A stretch of 64,000 nucleotides of DNA from the NCBI RefSeq assembly GCF_000422805.1, contig NZ_AUGT01000020.1, forward strand, positions 101,054 through 165,053, written 5' to 3'. This DNA comes from Nocardioides halotolerans DSM 19273 (GTDB lineage: Bacteria; Actinomycetota; Actinomycetes; Propionibacteriales; Nocardioidaceae). A program made the position numbers and the translations under genes. Below the pieces are notes generated by a model, which saw only the letters and a list, made by a program, of their open reading frames with translations, was not told where the DNA came from and did not search any database. The number at the start of each line of letters is the position of its first letter. Within the stretch, counting starts at the first letter, position 1. This document shows positions 24,529 to 35,873 of this stretch, piece by piece.

Positions 24529-24661
24529 AGCGCCGCCGGTGCAGACGGCCGTCCTCGCGCCGGCGGAGCGTGTCGGGCCCGGCACAGGCCGACCGGGCCG
24601 TGGGCGGCGATCGCCCCCAGCGGCCCGGTCGGCGTGAGCAGGGCGGCTCCCCAGCGGGAGG

Positions 24662-25594
24662 TCACCCGTGTGCGGCAGCGCCCGTCAGGGCGCCCCTCGA
24701 CTCCGTCTCGGACCGCCCGACCTCCGACCGGAGCTCCGGCGTGACGAGCACGGGGCAGCTGCCGTGGTCGAGCGCGGCGCGCACGACCGGACCGAGGTGG
24801 GTGCCGATCGGCAGGCGGTGGTGCCGGCGACCGAGGACGAGCACGTCGGACGCCTCACCGGCGTCGAGGACCGCCTCGACCGGGGGTGCGTGACGCACCT
24901 CGATCGTCACGTCGACGTCCGGGAACTCCTCCTGCAGCGGCGCCAGCACGGGCTGCATCTCCTCCCGGCTGCGAGCTGCCCACTCGTCGCGGACCGAGCC
25001 GTCGACGACGACGACGTCGAACCCGGAGGCGAGCCACCAGGCGTGCAGCACGACCAGCCGCGCGCCGCGGTCGCGCGCCTCGGTGAATCCCGACCGCAGG
25101 ATCGCGGGCGCCTCCACCGGGTCCTGGACAGCCACGGTCACGACGCCCTTGGGTGACGATGTCGGGTCCCAGCCCTCGGGAACGGAGAGCACCGGCACGT
25201 GGGCGCGGCCCGCGACCCCGTGCACCATGGACCCGACGAAGACCCGCTTGACGCGGCTCAGCGCGCGGTGCTGCATCACGAGCAGCGAGGCGCCGTCGGT
25301 ACGGCGTACCAGGTCGTCGACGACCCAGCCGGTGTCCATGAGCTCGCCCGTGACCGGGACGTCGGACCCCGCGAGCGTGCGGGCCTCGGCGAGAGCGCCG
25401 TCGAGCGTGGCCTTGGCGGCGTCGAGCACGCCGCCGTAGACGCCGACGTAGGCGTCCCCGGGCGGCAGCTGCAGGACGTGGACGAGGTGCAGCGGACGCT
25501 GGGTGCGCCGAGCCTCGGCGATGGCGACCGCGAGGGCGGCGTCGAAGCCGTCGGCTCCGATGCCGAGCACCACGGCGTTGGTGGGAACGGTCAT
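24662..25594 (-). CDS. tandem universal stress protein (UspA), copy 1
   Basis: The 310-residue protein contains two USP domains (about 8-150 and 155-295). The nucleotide loops are atypical: VFVGSMVHGVAGRAHVPVLSV in the first and LGRRHHRLPIGTHLGPVV in the second, so ATP binding is uncertain. USPs are cytoplasmic stress and dormancy proteins. GGAGAG precedes the ATG. It lies 26 bp after USP copy 2 on the same strand, and both are probably read from a promoter near 26580. Confidence 0.9.
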   Translation of the reverse strand: MTVPTNAVVLGIGADGFDAALAVAIAEARRTQRPLHLVHVLQLPPGDAYVGVYGGVLDAAKATLDGALAEARTLAGSDVPVTGELMDTGWVVDDLVRRTDGASLLVMQHRALSRVKRVFVGSMVHGVAGRAHVPVLSVPEGWDPTSSPKGVVTVAVQDPVEAPAILRSGFTEARDRGARLVVLHAWWLASGFDVVVVDGSVRDEWAARSREEMQPVLAPLQEEFPDVDVTIEVRHAPPVEAVLDAGEASDVLVLGRRHHRLPIGTHLGPVVRAALDHGSCPVLVTPELRSEVGRSETESRGALTGAAAHG

Positions 25595-25620
25595 CTCTTC
25601 TCTCCTTGTCTGGACTGACA

Positions 25621-26523
25621 TCAAGCGGACTCGGGCACCACCGCCACGGTGGTGTGCGCGCGCTCGAGCACGGCGATCGCGCAGGACGCGTGCAGGAAGC
25701 GCGCCCACCCGGACGCCTGGCTGCGGCCGACCACGACCAGGCTCGAGTCGGGCAGCCGGTCGACGAGGCACTCGTCCACGAGGCCCCGGGCCAGCTGCAG
25801 GGTGACGTCCACGTCGGGGAACTTCTCGACGAGGGCGGACACCGACCGGGTGAGGAGGAGCCGCAGGTCCGAGAGGTCGTCGGGGTCGGTGTCGTCGACG
25901 ATGCCGGGGCCGCGGACCGCGACGGCCACGTCCCAGAAGCAGTGCATGACCGTCAGCGGGGCCCCGCGCAGCGATGCCTGGGCGAATGCGAACTCCAGCA
26001 CCGGGGTCGCTGCCGGGTCGCCGTCGGACCCGACCAGGATCCCCGGGCCGACCACCGGCCGCGCGCTCGGCCGGCAGACGACGACCGGGCAGTGGGCCTG
26101 GCGGGCGACCGAGGCGCTCACCGACCCGAGCAGGGCCGTGCGCACCGGCCCGCGACCCCGGGACCCGACCACGACCAGGTGAGCCCGCTGCGACAGCTCC
26201 ACGAGGGCGAGCCGCGGGTCCGGCTCGACGACCGCGGTGACCACCTCGATGCGTGGTGCCGCGGCGGTCGCCAGCATGCGGGCCGACGTGACCGTGTCGC
26301 GGGCGGCCTCGTCGAGCGCCGCGCTCAGCTCACGGTGGTCGATGCCCTGCGCGTCGAGCCAGACGGTGTCGCGCAGTGCGCTCCCGCTCGTGCTGTGGAC
26401 GATCGCGAGGGTCCGGTCTTCGAGAGCCGCCTGGGCCGCGGCCCACCCGACGGCCCGGTCGGAGTCGGCGGAGCCGTCGACGCCGACCACCACGCAGCCG
26501 TGAGGTACGTCGTGCATCCTCAT
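25621..26523 (-). CDS. tandem universal stress protein (UspA), copy 2
   Basis: The 300-residue protein contains two USP domains. The first keeps the complete ATP-binding motif, VVVGSRGRGPVRTALLGSVS (G-x2-G-x9-G-S), and starts with VVVGVDGSADSDRAVGWA; the second has a degenerate loop (VVVGRSQASGWARFLHAS). First gene of a two-USP operon. A GGGACC dyad lies 58 bp upstream, between it and the divergent acyl-CoA synthetase fusion. Confidence 0.92.
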   Translation of the reverse strand: MRMHDVPHGCVVVGVDGSADSDRAVGWAAAQAALEDRTLAIVHSTSGSALRDTVWLDAQGIDHRELSAALDEAARDTVTSARMLATAAAPRIEVVTAVVEPDPRLALVELSQRAHLVVVGSRGRGPVRTALLGSVSASVARQAHCPVVVCRPSARPVVGPGILVGSDGDPAATPVLEFAFAQASLRGAPLTVMHCFWDVAVAVRGPGIVDDTDPDDLSDLRLLLTRSVSALVEKFPDVDVTLQLARGLVDECLVDRLPDSSLVVVGRSQASGWARFLHASCAIAVLERAHTTVAVVPESA

Positions 26524-26580
26524 GCCACCAGCCTCGTCCCGGGCGCGCCCGGACCCCACGGCCGTGCGGCCCGGGCGCCC

Positions 26581-26595
26581 GGGACCAAGGACCCT
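26581..26595. promoter_or_regulatory. DosR-like box 2
   Basis: GGGACCAAGGACCCT lies between divergent starts at 26523 (USP) and 26631 (GNAT/acyl-CoA synthetase). It is one of a family of similar dyads restricted to this island. Confidence 0.55.
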
Positions 26596-26630
26596 CCCTA
26601 CCGGCCCTCGCCGCGCCGGAGGCTGAGGTC

Positions 26631-29357
26631 ATGCCTGTGGATGCGACCGGAGCTCGGAGTGACGCGAGGACCGGGAGCACCCCCGCGTCCGGGACCGCGG
26701 AGGCGCGGGGCCCGGCGGACGTGCTCCTGGCCGACGGCTCCATCGCGGTGATCCGGGCGCTGCGCCCGGGTGACGGCCCGGCCCTGCACGAGCTGCACGA
26801 GCAGGTCTCGGACGAGGCGATCCGGCTGCGCTTCTTCAGCGTCGCGCGCCATGCCGCGCACGCGTACGTCGACCACGTGCTCCAGGACGAGCGGACGCTG
26901 GCCCTGGTGGCCGAGCTGCACGGCCGCCTCGTCGGGCTCGCGACCGCCGAACCGATGAGCCCTACCCGCTCGGAGGTCGCCTTCCTCGTCGCTGACGACG
27001 CCAGGGGGCACGGGGTCGGGACGCTCCTGCTCGAGCACCTGGCCGCTCACGCCCTCGCCTTGGGCATCACCGCGCTCGAGGCCGACGTGCTCACCGAGAA
27101 CCACGCGATGCTGAGCGTCTTCTCCGACGCCGGCTACACCTACGAACGCAGCTTCGACGCGGGCACCGTGGTGCTGACGCTGGGCACCGGGCCGACCCAG
27201 GAGTCGACCGAGCGAGCGGACGCCCGTGAGTTCCGGGCTGAGGCCCGGTCGTTGCGGCCGATGCTGCGGCCGGGGTCCGTCGCCGTCGTGGGCGCTCGCT
27301 CGGACGGCACCGGGATCGGGGCGACCGTGCTCCATTCGATCGTCGACGCCGGCTTCCACGGCCGGGTCGTGCCGGTCCACCCGCGCGCCGAGCGGCTGGC
27401 CGGGCTGCCGGCGTATGCCTCGCTGCTCGAGGTCACCGACGCGGTCGACCTGGTCGTCATCTGCGTCCCCGCCGCGCGCGTGCTCGACGTCTTCCGCGAC
27501 GCGGTCACGGCCGGGGCCAGGGCTGCCGTGATCGTCTCATCAGGGTTCAGCGAGCTCGGCAAGGAGGGCGCCAGGATCCAGCACGACATCGTGACCTTGG
27601 CCCGCGCCCACGACGTGCGGGTGGTTGGCCCGAACTGCCTGGGTCTGCTGTGCAACCACCCCTCGCTGCGGCTCAACGCCACCTTCCACGACGCCGTCCC
27701 GCCGGCCGGCGGGCTCGCCGTCGCCAGCCAGTCCGGCGGGGTGGGCATCGTCCTGATGGACCTCGCCCGCGAGCTCGGGCTCGGCGTCCACACGTTCGTC
27801 TCGCTCGGCAACAAGGCCGACGTCTCGAGCAACGACCTGCTCGCGGCGTGGTACGACGACCCGGAGGTGACCGCAGCAGCGCTCTATCTCGAGTCGTTCG
27901 GCAACTCGGCGAAGTTCGCGCGCTTCGCCCGCAGGTTCGCCCGGCGCAAGCCGCTGCTGGCCGTCGTCGGCGGCCGGTCCGCCGGGGGCAGCCGGGCCGG
28001 TGTGTCGCACACCGCAGCGGCCGCCACGCCCGGCGTCGGCGTGGACGCGCTGTTCGCGCAGGCCGGCGTCATCGGTTGCCGCGACGCCGAGGACCTGGCG
28101 CGCACCGCCGTCCTGCTGACCGAGCAGCCGCTGCCGGCCGGGCGCCGGATCGCGATCCTCTCGAACGCCGGAGGCATGGGCGTCCTGGCCGCTGACGCGG
28201 CCGCCGACGAGGGTCTCGACGTCGTCGAGTTCTCGCCCGCCCTGCAGCGCCGACTGGGCGCGCTCGTGCACGGCACCACCGGCACGTCCAACCCGGTCGA
28301 CGCCGGTGCGGGAGTCTCACCGACGCAACTCGCCGACCTGCTCGAGGCCGTCCTGGCGTCCGGTGAGGTGGACGCCGTCCTCGTCGCGCCGGTCGCGACC
28401 GGCGTCACCGACGGCAGCGCGACCATGCCCGAGCTGACGAAGGCCCGGGCCCCGCACCCGGAGGTCACCGTCGTCGGCGTGCCACTCGGGGGCCTGCCGG
28501 ACGCGGCACCGTCGCCGGTCCCGATCACGACCTACCGCACCACCGCCTCGGCGCTCAGGGCCCTCGGCCGGGCCGCGCGCTACGCCGAGTGGCTGGTCGA
28601 GGAGCCTGTCGCCCCGCAGACCAGCGACCCCGCACTCCTGGTCGAGGCACGGCGCCGGGTGCGGGCCACGCTGTCGGGCGCCCGCTGGCTGGACGCCGCC
28701 GAGTGCGCGGCTCTCCTCCAGGACTGGGGCATCCCTCTGCTCGGCTCGGCCGCCACGTCGGCGGCGGAGGCCGCGAGCTGCGCCTCGCGTCTCGGCTTCC
28801 CGGTGGCGGTGAAGGTGACCGACCCGGGCGTCGTCCACAAGACCGAGCTCGGGCTGGTGCGCACGGGGCTACGGACCCGCGAGCAGGTGCTGGGCGCCTA
28901 CCGCGACTTCCGCGCGACCGTCGGCCACGCACCGCAGGTGCTGGTGCAGCCCATGGTCGCGGGCACCGAGATCGCCCTCGGCCTGGTGCGCGACCCCTCG
29001 ATGGGACCGCTGGTCATGGTCGCGAGCGGCGGTGTCGCGACCGACGTCTGGGACGACCGCGCCTTCCTCGTGCCGCCTGTCTCGACGGCCGAGGCGCGAC
29101 GCGCGATCGGGTCGCTGCGGATCTCGCGGCTGCTCGAGGGGCTCCGCGGCGCACCCGCCGGCGACGTCGCCGGCCTGGTCGACCTGGTGACGGCACTCGG
29201 GAGGTTGGCCGTCGACGTCCCGGAGGTCGCCGAGCTGGACCTCAACCCCGTCGTCGTCAGCGCCGCCGGCTGTGCCGTCGTGGATGCGAAGGTGCGGCTG
29301 GGGACCCCGGTCGGGCCGGACGCGCACGCTCCCCGGCAGCTGCGCCCGGTCACCTAG
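26631..29357 (+). CDS. GNAT acetyltransferase / ADP-forming acyl-CoA synthetase fusion (Pat-like)
   Basis: The 908-residue protein combines an N-terminal GNAT domain (about 30-190; VADDARGHGVGTLLLEHL acetyl-CoA loop) with a CoA-binding domain, a succinyl-CoA-ligase-like domain and a C-terminal ATP-grasp domain (from about 680; FPVAVKVTDPGVVHKTELGLV). The GVSHTAA motif keeps the phosphohistidine near residue 460, so the synthetase may be active. Actinobacterial PatA-type lysine acetyltransferases share this order, and related enzymes make ATP from acetyl-CoA. GGAGG precedes the ATG. Divergent from the USP operon across a DosR-like box. Confidence 0.9.
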   Translation: MPVDATGARSDARTGSTPASGTAEARGPADVLLADGSIAVIRALRPGDGPALHELHEQVSDEAIRLRFFSVARHAAHAYVDHVLQDERTLALVAELHGRLVGLATAEPMSPTRSEVAFLVADDARGHGVGTLLLEHLAAHALALGITALEADVLTENHAMLSVFSDAGYTYERSFDAGTVVLTLGTGPTQESTERADAREFRAEARSLRPMLRPGSVAVVGARSDGTGIGATVLHSIVDAGFHGRVVPVHPRAERLAGLPAYASLLEVTDAVDLVVICVPAARVLDVFRDAVTAGARAAVIVSSGFSELGKEGARIQHDIVTLARAHDVRVVGPNCLGLLCNHPSLRLNATFHDAVPPAGGLAVASQSGGVGIVLMDLARELGLGVHTFVSLGNKADVSSNDLLAAWYDDPEVTAAALYLESFGNSAKFARFARRFARRKPLLAVVGGRSAGGSRAGVSHTAAAATPGVGVDALFAQAGVIGCRDAEDLARTAVLLTEQPLPAGRRIAILSNAGGMGVLAADAAADEGLDVVEFSPALQRRLGALVHGTTGTSNPVDAGAGVSPTQLADLLEAVLASGEVDAVLVAPVATGVTDGSATMPELTKARAPHPEVTVVGVPLGGLPDAAPSPVPITTYRTTASALRALGRAARYAEWLVEEPVAPQTSDPALLVEARRRVRATLSGARWLDAAECAALLQDWGIPLLGSAATSAAEAASCASRLGFPVAVKVTDPGVVHKTELGLVRTGLRTREQVLGAYRDFRATVGHAPQVLVQPMVAGTEIALGLVRDPSMGPLVMVASGGVATDVWDDRAFLVPPVSTAEARRAIGSLRISRLLEGLRGAPAGDVAGLVDLVTALGRLAVDVPEVAELDLNPVVVSAAGCAVVDAKVRLGTPVGPDAHAPRQLRPVT

Positions 29358-29363
29358 GCCCGG

Positions 29364-30341
29364 TCAGCTCAGCTCGAGGACCTCGGCGACCGGCCGGCGC
29401 GGGGTGCGCGGCAGCTCGCTGCGGCTGATCGCCTGCCACCCGACGCGGATCACCACGAGCGGTCGGGCGAGGCCACCGAGCACGCCGAGGTGGAACGCCG
29501 CCCGGGTCTCGTCGACCTCGACCACCTGGCTGAGCGGCACGACCGACATCCCGTCGATCGTGGCCTCGAGCCACAGGGCGCTCAGCCCCTCACCGGCGGT
29601 CAGCCAGGCCGCCGGGTCGTCGTCGGAGGCGCACAGGACGATCAGGCCGTCGGACCCCTCGACCTCGTCTCCGCCGATGTCGTCCAGGAGGCCGCCCGCG
29701 AACCGGCTCTGGCGCCGGGTTCGGAGGTCGTCAGGGACAGGCAGCACCGCGGAGGGGACGCCGTCCTGCACGCCGCGATCGATCCACGACCTCTGCTCGA
29801 CCATCGCGGGGTCGTCCCCGGGCTGGAGGTGGACGGCTCGGTTGATGAGCATCTCGGCGTGGAAGCGCTCGGTCACGTCGGTGAGGGGCAGCGCCCGAGC
29901 ACCTTGCGACGAGGCCTGGGCGGCGAGGTGGGTCAGCCGGTCGTCAGCGACCGGCCACGACGTGAACCGCCTCCGGTCGGTGCAGCGCTTCTCGATCGCG
30001 TCGAGCCGCGCGGCCGCGTGGCGCGACGGTGTGGCCGGCTCGAGGGCGAGGACGGCCAGGAGGTCCGGCGTGCCTTCGTCGGGCAGCCGGGTCACCGTGG
30101 CGGCCCACCCGAGTGCGTCGGCGGCCACCTGCGCGTGGTGCAGCGCGGCACCGCAGCTGATAGTCAGGTTGCGCCCGTCGGGGTCACCTTCGTGGAGCTG
30201 GCGGGACCGGTCGGCGTACAGCTCGAGCGAGGTGGGGCCGGCCCGCCAGCGCCACGGCTGGGTGTTGTGCACGCTCGGCGCGCGGGTCGCGAGCTCGACG
30301 ATCCGGCGCATCGTGTCCGGCGGGACGTGGGTGGCGGTCAT
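29364..30341 (-). CDS. Acg-like nitroreductase-family protein
   Basis: The 325-residue protein resembles Acg (Rv2032) and Rv3127 of Mycobacterium tuberculosis, nitroreductase-fold proteins of the DosR regulon that bind FMN but act poorly on usual substrates. The diagnostic N-terminal ELATRAPSVHNTQPWRWR is present, and the C-terminal half keeps the LSALWLEATIDGMSVVPLSQ region. Its function in sequestering or sensing flavin is not settled. It overlaps a preceding small ORF by 4 bp, and its 3' end is 6 bp from that of the convergent GNAT fusion. Confidence 0.88.
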   Translation of the reverse strand: MTATHVPPDTMRRIVELATRAPSVHNTQPWRWRAGPTSLELYADRSRQLHEGDPDGRNLTISCGAALHHAQVAADALGWAATVTRLPDEGTPDLLAVLALEPATPSRHAAARLDAIEKRCTDRRRFTSWPVADDRLTHLAAQASSQGARALPLTDVTERFHAEMLINRAVHLQPGDDPAMVEQRSWIDRGVQDGVPSAVLPVPDDLRTRRQSRFAGGLLDDIGGDEVEGSDGLIVLCASDDDPAAWLTAGEGLSALWLEATIDGMSVVPLSQVVEVDETRAAFHLGVLGGLARPLVVIRVGWQAISRSELPRTPRRPVAEVLELS

Positions 30342-30514
30342 GCCGTCCGCCCGTGGTCGGCGACGTCGCGGTGGACCTCCGGACCGGCCGAGACCGGCCC
30401 GAGGTCGACGCGGCCCACGACCAGGAACGACCCGCCCGCGCACCGACCCCCGAGAGAGGCGTGGACGGTCGGCTCCACCCGCGACGGCGGGTGCGGAGCC
30501 TGGATGATGGTCAC
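30338..30514 (-). CDS. small protein translationally coupled to the Acg-like gene
   Basis: The frame starts at GTG 30514, preceded by GGAAGG at 6 bp, and ends in an ATGA overlap with the Acg-like gene. The 58-residue product (VTIIQAPHPPSRVEPTVHASL...) has no recognised domain. The good ribosome site and the exact overlap favour a real gene, but it could instead be a leader. Divergent from the response regulator across a DosR-like box. Confidence 0.45.
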   Translation of the reverse strand: MTIIQAPHPPSRVEPTVHASLGGRCAGGSFLVVGRVDLGPVSAGPEVHRDVADHGRTA

Positions 30515-30581
30515 GAGCGGCCTTCCGAGACGGGTGCGGCGGGAATCGTCCAAGCGTGCGGTCCCGCGTGGCGCCGGCACA

Positions 30582-30596
30582 GGGACCAAGGTCCTG
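30582..30596. promoter_or_regulatory. DosR-like box 3
   Basis: GGGACCAAGGTCCTG lies between the divergent Acg operon and the response regulator gene, about 50 bp upstream of the latter's -10-like TACCGT (30642-30647). It suggests autoregulation. Confidence 0.55.
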
Positions 30597-30654
30597 TCGG
30601 CCCGGGCCGATCCGCCCCCTCCGTGGCGCGGCGGGAACCACTACCGTGGAGACC

Positions 30655-31335
30655 GTGACCGACGCTCCCCAGGCCGCGTCCCCGGCCGAGTCCGACGCCT
30701 CCACCATCCGGGTCTTCCTGCTCGACGACCACGAGCTCGTGCGTCGGGGCATCCGGGAGCTGCTCGAGAGCGAGGGCGACATCGTGGTCGTCGGCGAGTC
30801 CGGTTCGGCACAGGAGGCGTCCCGCCGCATCCCGGCCCTGCGACCCGACGTCGCGATCCTCGACGGCCGGCTCCCCGACGGGTCCGGCATCGACGTGTGC
30901 AGGGACATCCGGTCGGTCGACCCGACGATCAAGGCCCTGATCCTCACGTCCTACGACGACGACGACGCGCTCTTCGCGGCCATCATGGGCGGCGCCTCGG
31001 GCTACATCCTCAAGCAGGTGCGCGGCAACGACTTCGTCGACACGGTGCGCCGAGTCGCCGCCGGGCAGTCGACGCTCGACCCGGCGATGACCGCGCAGGT
31101 GCTCGAGCGCGTGCGCAACGGTCCACCGAAGGACAAGGAGCTCGAGGGGCTCACCGCCCAGGAGCAGCGGATCCTCGAGCTGATCGGGGAAGGCATGACC
31201 AACCGCCAGATCGCGGAGACCATGTTCCTCGCCGAGAAGACCGTGAAGAACTACGTGTCCTCGATGCTGGCCAAGCTCGGGCTCAACAGCCGGACCCAGG
31301 CCGCGATCTTCGCCACGAAGCACACCCGGGGCTGA
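30655..31335 (+). CDS. DosR/DevR-like NarL-family response regulator
   Basis: The 226-residue regulator has a receiver domain (about 18-135) with the phosphoacceptor Asp near residue 70 in VAILDGRLPDG and switch residues in LILTSYDDDD, and a LuxR-type helix-turn-helix at the C-terminus (EGMTNRQIAETMFLAEKTVKNYVS). Close similarity to DosR, including MFLAEKTVKNYVS and RTQAAIFATK, makes it the likely master switch of this island. GTG 30655 follows TACCGT by 7 nt (leaderless). The kinase gene lies 0.6 kb downstream, separated by an opposite-strand PPOX gene. Confidence 0.93.
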   Translation: MTDAPQAASPAESDASTIRVFLLDDHELVRRGIRELLESEGDIVVVGESGSAQEASRRIPALRPDVAILDGRLPDGSGIDVCRDIRSVDPTIKALILTSYDDDDALFAAIMGGASGYILKQVRGNDFVDTVRRVAAGQSTLDPAMTAQVLERVRNGPPKDKELEGLTAQEQRILELIGEGMTNRQIAETMFLAEKTVKNYVSSMLAKLGLNSRTQAAIFATKHTRG

Positions 31336-31383
31336 GGCCGGCTCGGCCCCCACCTCGGTGCCCCCGGGACTCGGGCCTCCGAC

Positions 31384-31770
31384 TCAGGCGGGGGTGATCC
31401 GCCGCCCGGTCACGTCGGCGACGACGATGCGCAGCCGCACGCTGCGCGGGCCGGGCGCCCACACGTCCGGCTCGGCGTCCTGCGGGGCGCCGTACTCGAG
31501 GTGCGCCGTGCCTCGCACGAGGACGCTCCAGCCGGACCTGGTCGAGGCGTCCACGTGGTCGACCTCGAACGCGACCGCGCTGTCGTCGCACTCCCGAGCC
31601 GCACCCGAGTGGGCGGTCGTGCGCACCAGCACCTCGTCGCCGGTGACGGCGAAGTTGACCGGGATCATCGTGATGCCGTGGGCGCCAGCCCAGCCGAGCC
31701 TGCCGACCGGCTGGCTCGCGGCGAGCTCCCAGCACTCGTCGGGGGAGAGGTCGAGGACCCTCTGGTCCAT
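31384..31770 (-). CDS. pyridoxamine 5'-phosphate oxidase-like flavin/F420-binding protein, copy 1
   Basis: The 128-residue protein is a split-barrel member of the PPOX family: it starts with LSPDECWELAASQPVGRLGWAG and continues with ITMIPVNFAVTGDEVLVRTT and GWSVLVRGTAHLE. Such proteins bind FMN, F420 or haem; a small homologue set occurs in mycobacterial DosR regulons. The cofactor here is not known. A GGGACC-type element lies in the divergent region with the kinase gene. Confidence 0.85.
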   Translation of the reverse strand: MDQRVLDLSPDECWELAASQPVGRLGWAGAHGITMIPVNFAVTGDEVLVRTTAHSGAARECDDSAVAFEVDHVDASTRSGWSVLVRGTAHLEYGAPQDAEPDVWAPGPRSVRLRIVVADVTGRRITPA

Positions 31771-31853
31771 GGCTGCCTCCTTCGGCTGCGTCGTTGTCGA
31801 GAGCATCGGCGAAGCCGGTGGGAGGTCGGCAGGTCCGCAAGGCCCCCGGAGCA

Positions 31854-31867
31854 GGGACCTTCTGCCA
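31854..31867. promoter_or_regulatory. DosR-like box 4 (half-site)
   Basis: GGGACCTTCTGCCA keeps the GGGACC half with a weaker second half. It lies between the PPOX gene and the kinase gene; a -10-like TAGGTT for the kinase follows at 31899-31904. Confidence 0.4.
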
Positions 31868-31912
31868 TGCCTGTGGGCAGGTCGAGCGTCCGGCAGACTA
31901 GGTTGTCGCTGA

Positions 31913-34232
<2,320 letters not shown>

Positions 34233-34559
34233 GACGTCCTCCTGCGCACGACGTGGTCTCCGTCCCGACCCTTCCGGTCGGCGCTTCCACGGGGCAGGGA
34301 CCGAGGTCGTCGCGGCCCGGGCCGATGGTCCCGCGCCGGCCGACGGGTCCTTCGGTCGCGTCGAGTCGGGACCTAGGCCCCTGCCCGGGTCGCGGCGAGC
34401 GAGGTGGACTGGTGGTGGCGGCGAGGATCCCAGGGATGCAAGCGCCGGCGGCCCGAGTCGCGTGGGAGCGCGCGAGGACGGCCCAGGCCCCACACCGTGT
34501 TCGCACGGCCGGATCCTCGCCGCCGCTCCACCAGGAACAGCACGGGAGGTGAGGACGCG
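34233..34559. promoter_or_regulatory. divergent region with two DosR-like boxes (5 and 6)
   Basis: GGGACCGAGGTCGTC (34297-34311) and the nearly palindromic GGGACCTAGGCCCCTG (34368-34383) lie between the flavodoxin (minus) and PPOX-USP-USP (plus) genes, with a further weak GGGTCCTTCGGTC near 34345. No gene is seen in this stretch. Confidence 0.55.
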
Positions 34560-34991
34560 ATGGTGACCGACATCGACCAGCCGGTCGAGGAGCTGTCTCA
34601 GGACGAGTGCTGGAGCCTGCTCGCGGACGGGGAGTTCGGGCGACTCGCCTACCGCCTCGTCGACGAGGTGCACCTGGTGCCGATCAACTACCTCGTCGAC
34701 AGCGGCGCGCTGCTGTTCCGGACCGGATCAGGCAACAAGCTGCTCGCAGCCGCGCTCCACTCCGACGTCGCCTTCGAGATCGACTGGCACGACGACCTCG
34801 CAGCGTGGTCGGTCGTCGTCCGGGGTGAGCTGCACCGGTTGCAGGAGGACGAGGAGCACCGGGTCGACGGGCTCGCCCACCAGCCGTGGATCCTGACGCC
34901 GACCCCCGACGTGGTCGAGCTGCGGCCGACCGTCGTCACCGGACGCAGGTTCCGGCTGCGCCGCCCCGAGCCCGACCACGAGCTGGTGTGA
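34560..34991 (+). CDS. pyridoxamine 5'-phosphate oxidase-like protein, copy 2
   Basis: The 143-residue split-barrel protein is a paralogue of the gene at 31384: ELSQDECWSLLADGEFGRLAYRL, VPINYLVDSGALLFRTGSGNKL, WSVVVRGELHRL. The FGRLAY and NYLV positions match FMN-binding PPOX proteins. GGAGGTGAGG precedes the ATG. First gene of a probable operon with two USP genes (gap of 4 bp to the first). Confidence 0.87.
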   Translation: MVTDIDQPVEELSQDECWSLLADGEFGRLAYRLVDEVHLVPINYLVDSGALLFRTGSGNKLLAAALHSDVAFEIDWHDDLAAWSVVVRGELHRLQEDEEHRVDGLAHQPWILTPTPDVVELRPTVVTGRRFRLRRPEPDHELV

Positions 34992-34995
34992 GCGC

Positions 34996-35844
34996 ATGAA
35001 CAATACCGACGCCCCTCTTGCGCCCGTGTTGGTCTTCGTCGACCGCGGCGACTCCGGAGCCGCCGTTCGCTACGGCGCGGCGGAGGCGACGCGCACCCTC
35101 CGACCGCTGCGGCTGGTGCACGTGTCGCCCTCGGGGGACCGCTGGCTCATCCGCGTCGGCCGGGACTCGCTGAGGCTCGCGCACGCCCGGGCCGCGGGCG
35201 AGGTCGCGGGCCGGGTCCTCGTCCAGAGCACCCATCTCTGCGGCGGCACGCGCGACGAAGCCGTTGCGCTGGCCGACTCCGCGGCCCTCGTCGTCCTCGA
35301 GCAGCTGCCGCCCGGCAACCACCGGCTCCCGATGGAGTCCGACGCGGTCGTGCTGGCCTCGGTGACCGACACCCCGGTGGTCGTCGTCCCGACGAGCTGG
35401 GTCGAGCGGCGGCGCGGTGTCGTCACGGTCGGTCTGGACACCCAGGCAGCCGACGACACCGCCGTGCGGGCTGCCATCACTCTTGCCCGGCTGCGCGGCG
35501 ACGTGCTCCGGGTGGTCGTGGCCGGCGGTGCGTCGCGCGCGGACGCCGACACGCGGCTCGAGCGGCTGGGCGGCGACGGGTGCGACCTCGCGGTGGAGCT
35601 CACCGCGGCGCCTCCGGCGTCCGCCCTGGCGTCCGCCGCGACCTCGTCGGACCTGCTCGTGGTCGGCCGCCACCACCCGCGCCCCCCGGACCACTCCCGA
35701 CTGGGCAGCCTGGCGCGGGAGCTCCTCGCCGCCGCCAGCTGCCCGGTGCTCCTGACCGCCCCGGGCCACGTGCACCCGGACTCGCAGGACCCGCGCATCG
35801 AGGAAGGCCCGGCCGTGCCTGCGCACGCCCGCCGCGCTTCGTGA
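34996..35844 (+). CDS. degenerate tandem universal stress protein, copy 3
   Basis: The 282-residue protein has two USP-like folds, but both nucleotide loops have decayed (LVVLEQLPPGNHRLPMESDAV and LLVVGRHHPRPPDHSRLGSLA). It begins 4 bp after the PPOX stop with no strong ribosome site, so it is probably translationally coupled. Its C-terminus ends in a basic low-complexity tail. Confidence 0.8.
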   Translation: MNNTDAPLAPVLVFVDRGDSGAAVRYGAAEATRTLRPLRLVHVSPSGDRWLIRVGRDSLRLAHARAAGEVAGRVLVQSTHLCGGTRDEAVALADSAALVVLEQLPPGNHRLPMESDAVVLASVTDTPVVVVPTSWVERRRGVVTVGLDTQAADDTAVRAAITLARLRGDVLRVVVAGGASRADADTRLERLGGDGCDLAVELTAAPPASALASAATSSDLLVVGRHHPRPPDHSRLGSLARELLAAASCPVLLTAPGHVHPDSQDPRIEEGPAVPAHARRAS

Positions 35845-35873
35845 CCCAGGTCATGGCCACCCAAGGAGGCGAC

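Noticed and set aside
35840..35855. Third CRP/GlxR site before USP copy 4
   Set aside because: CGTGACCCAGGTCATG overlaps the upstream stop codon and matches the dyad less well; it may be chance.
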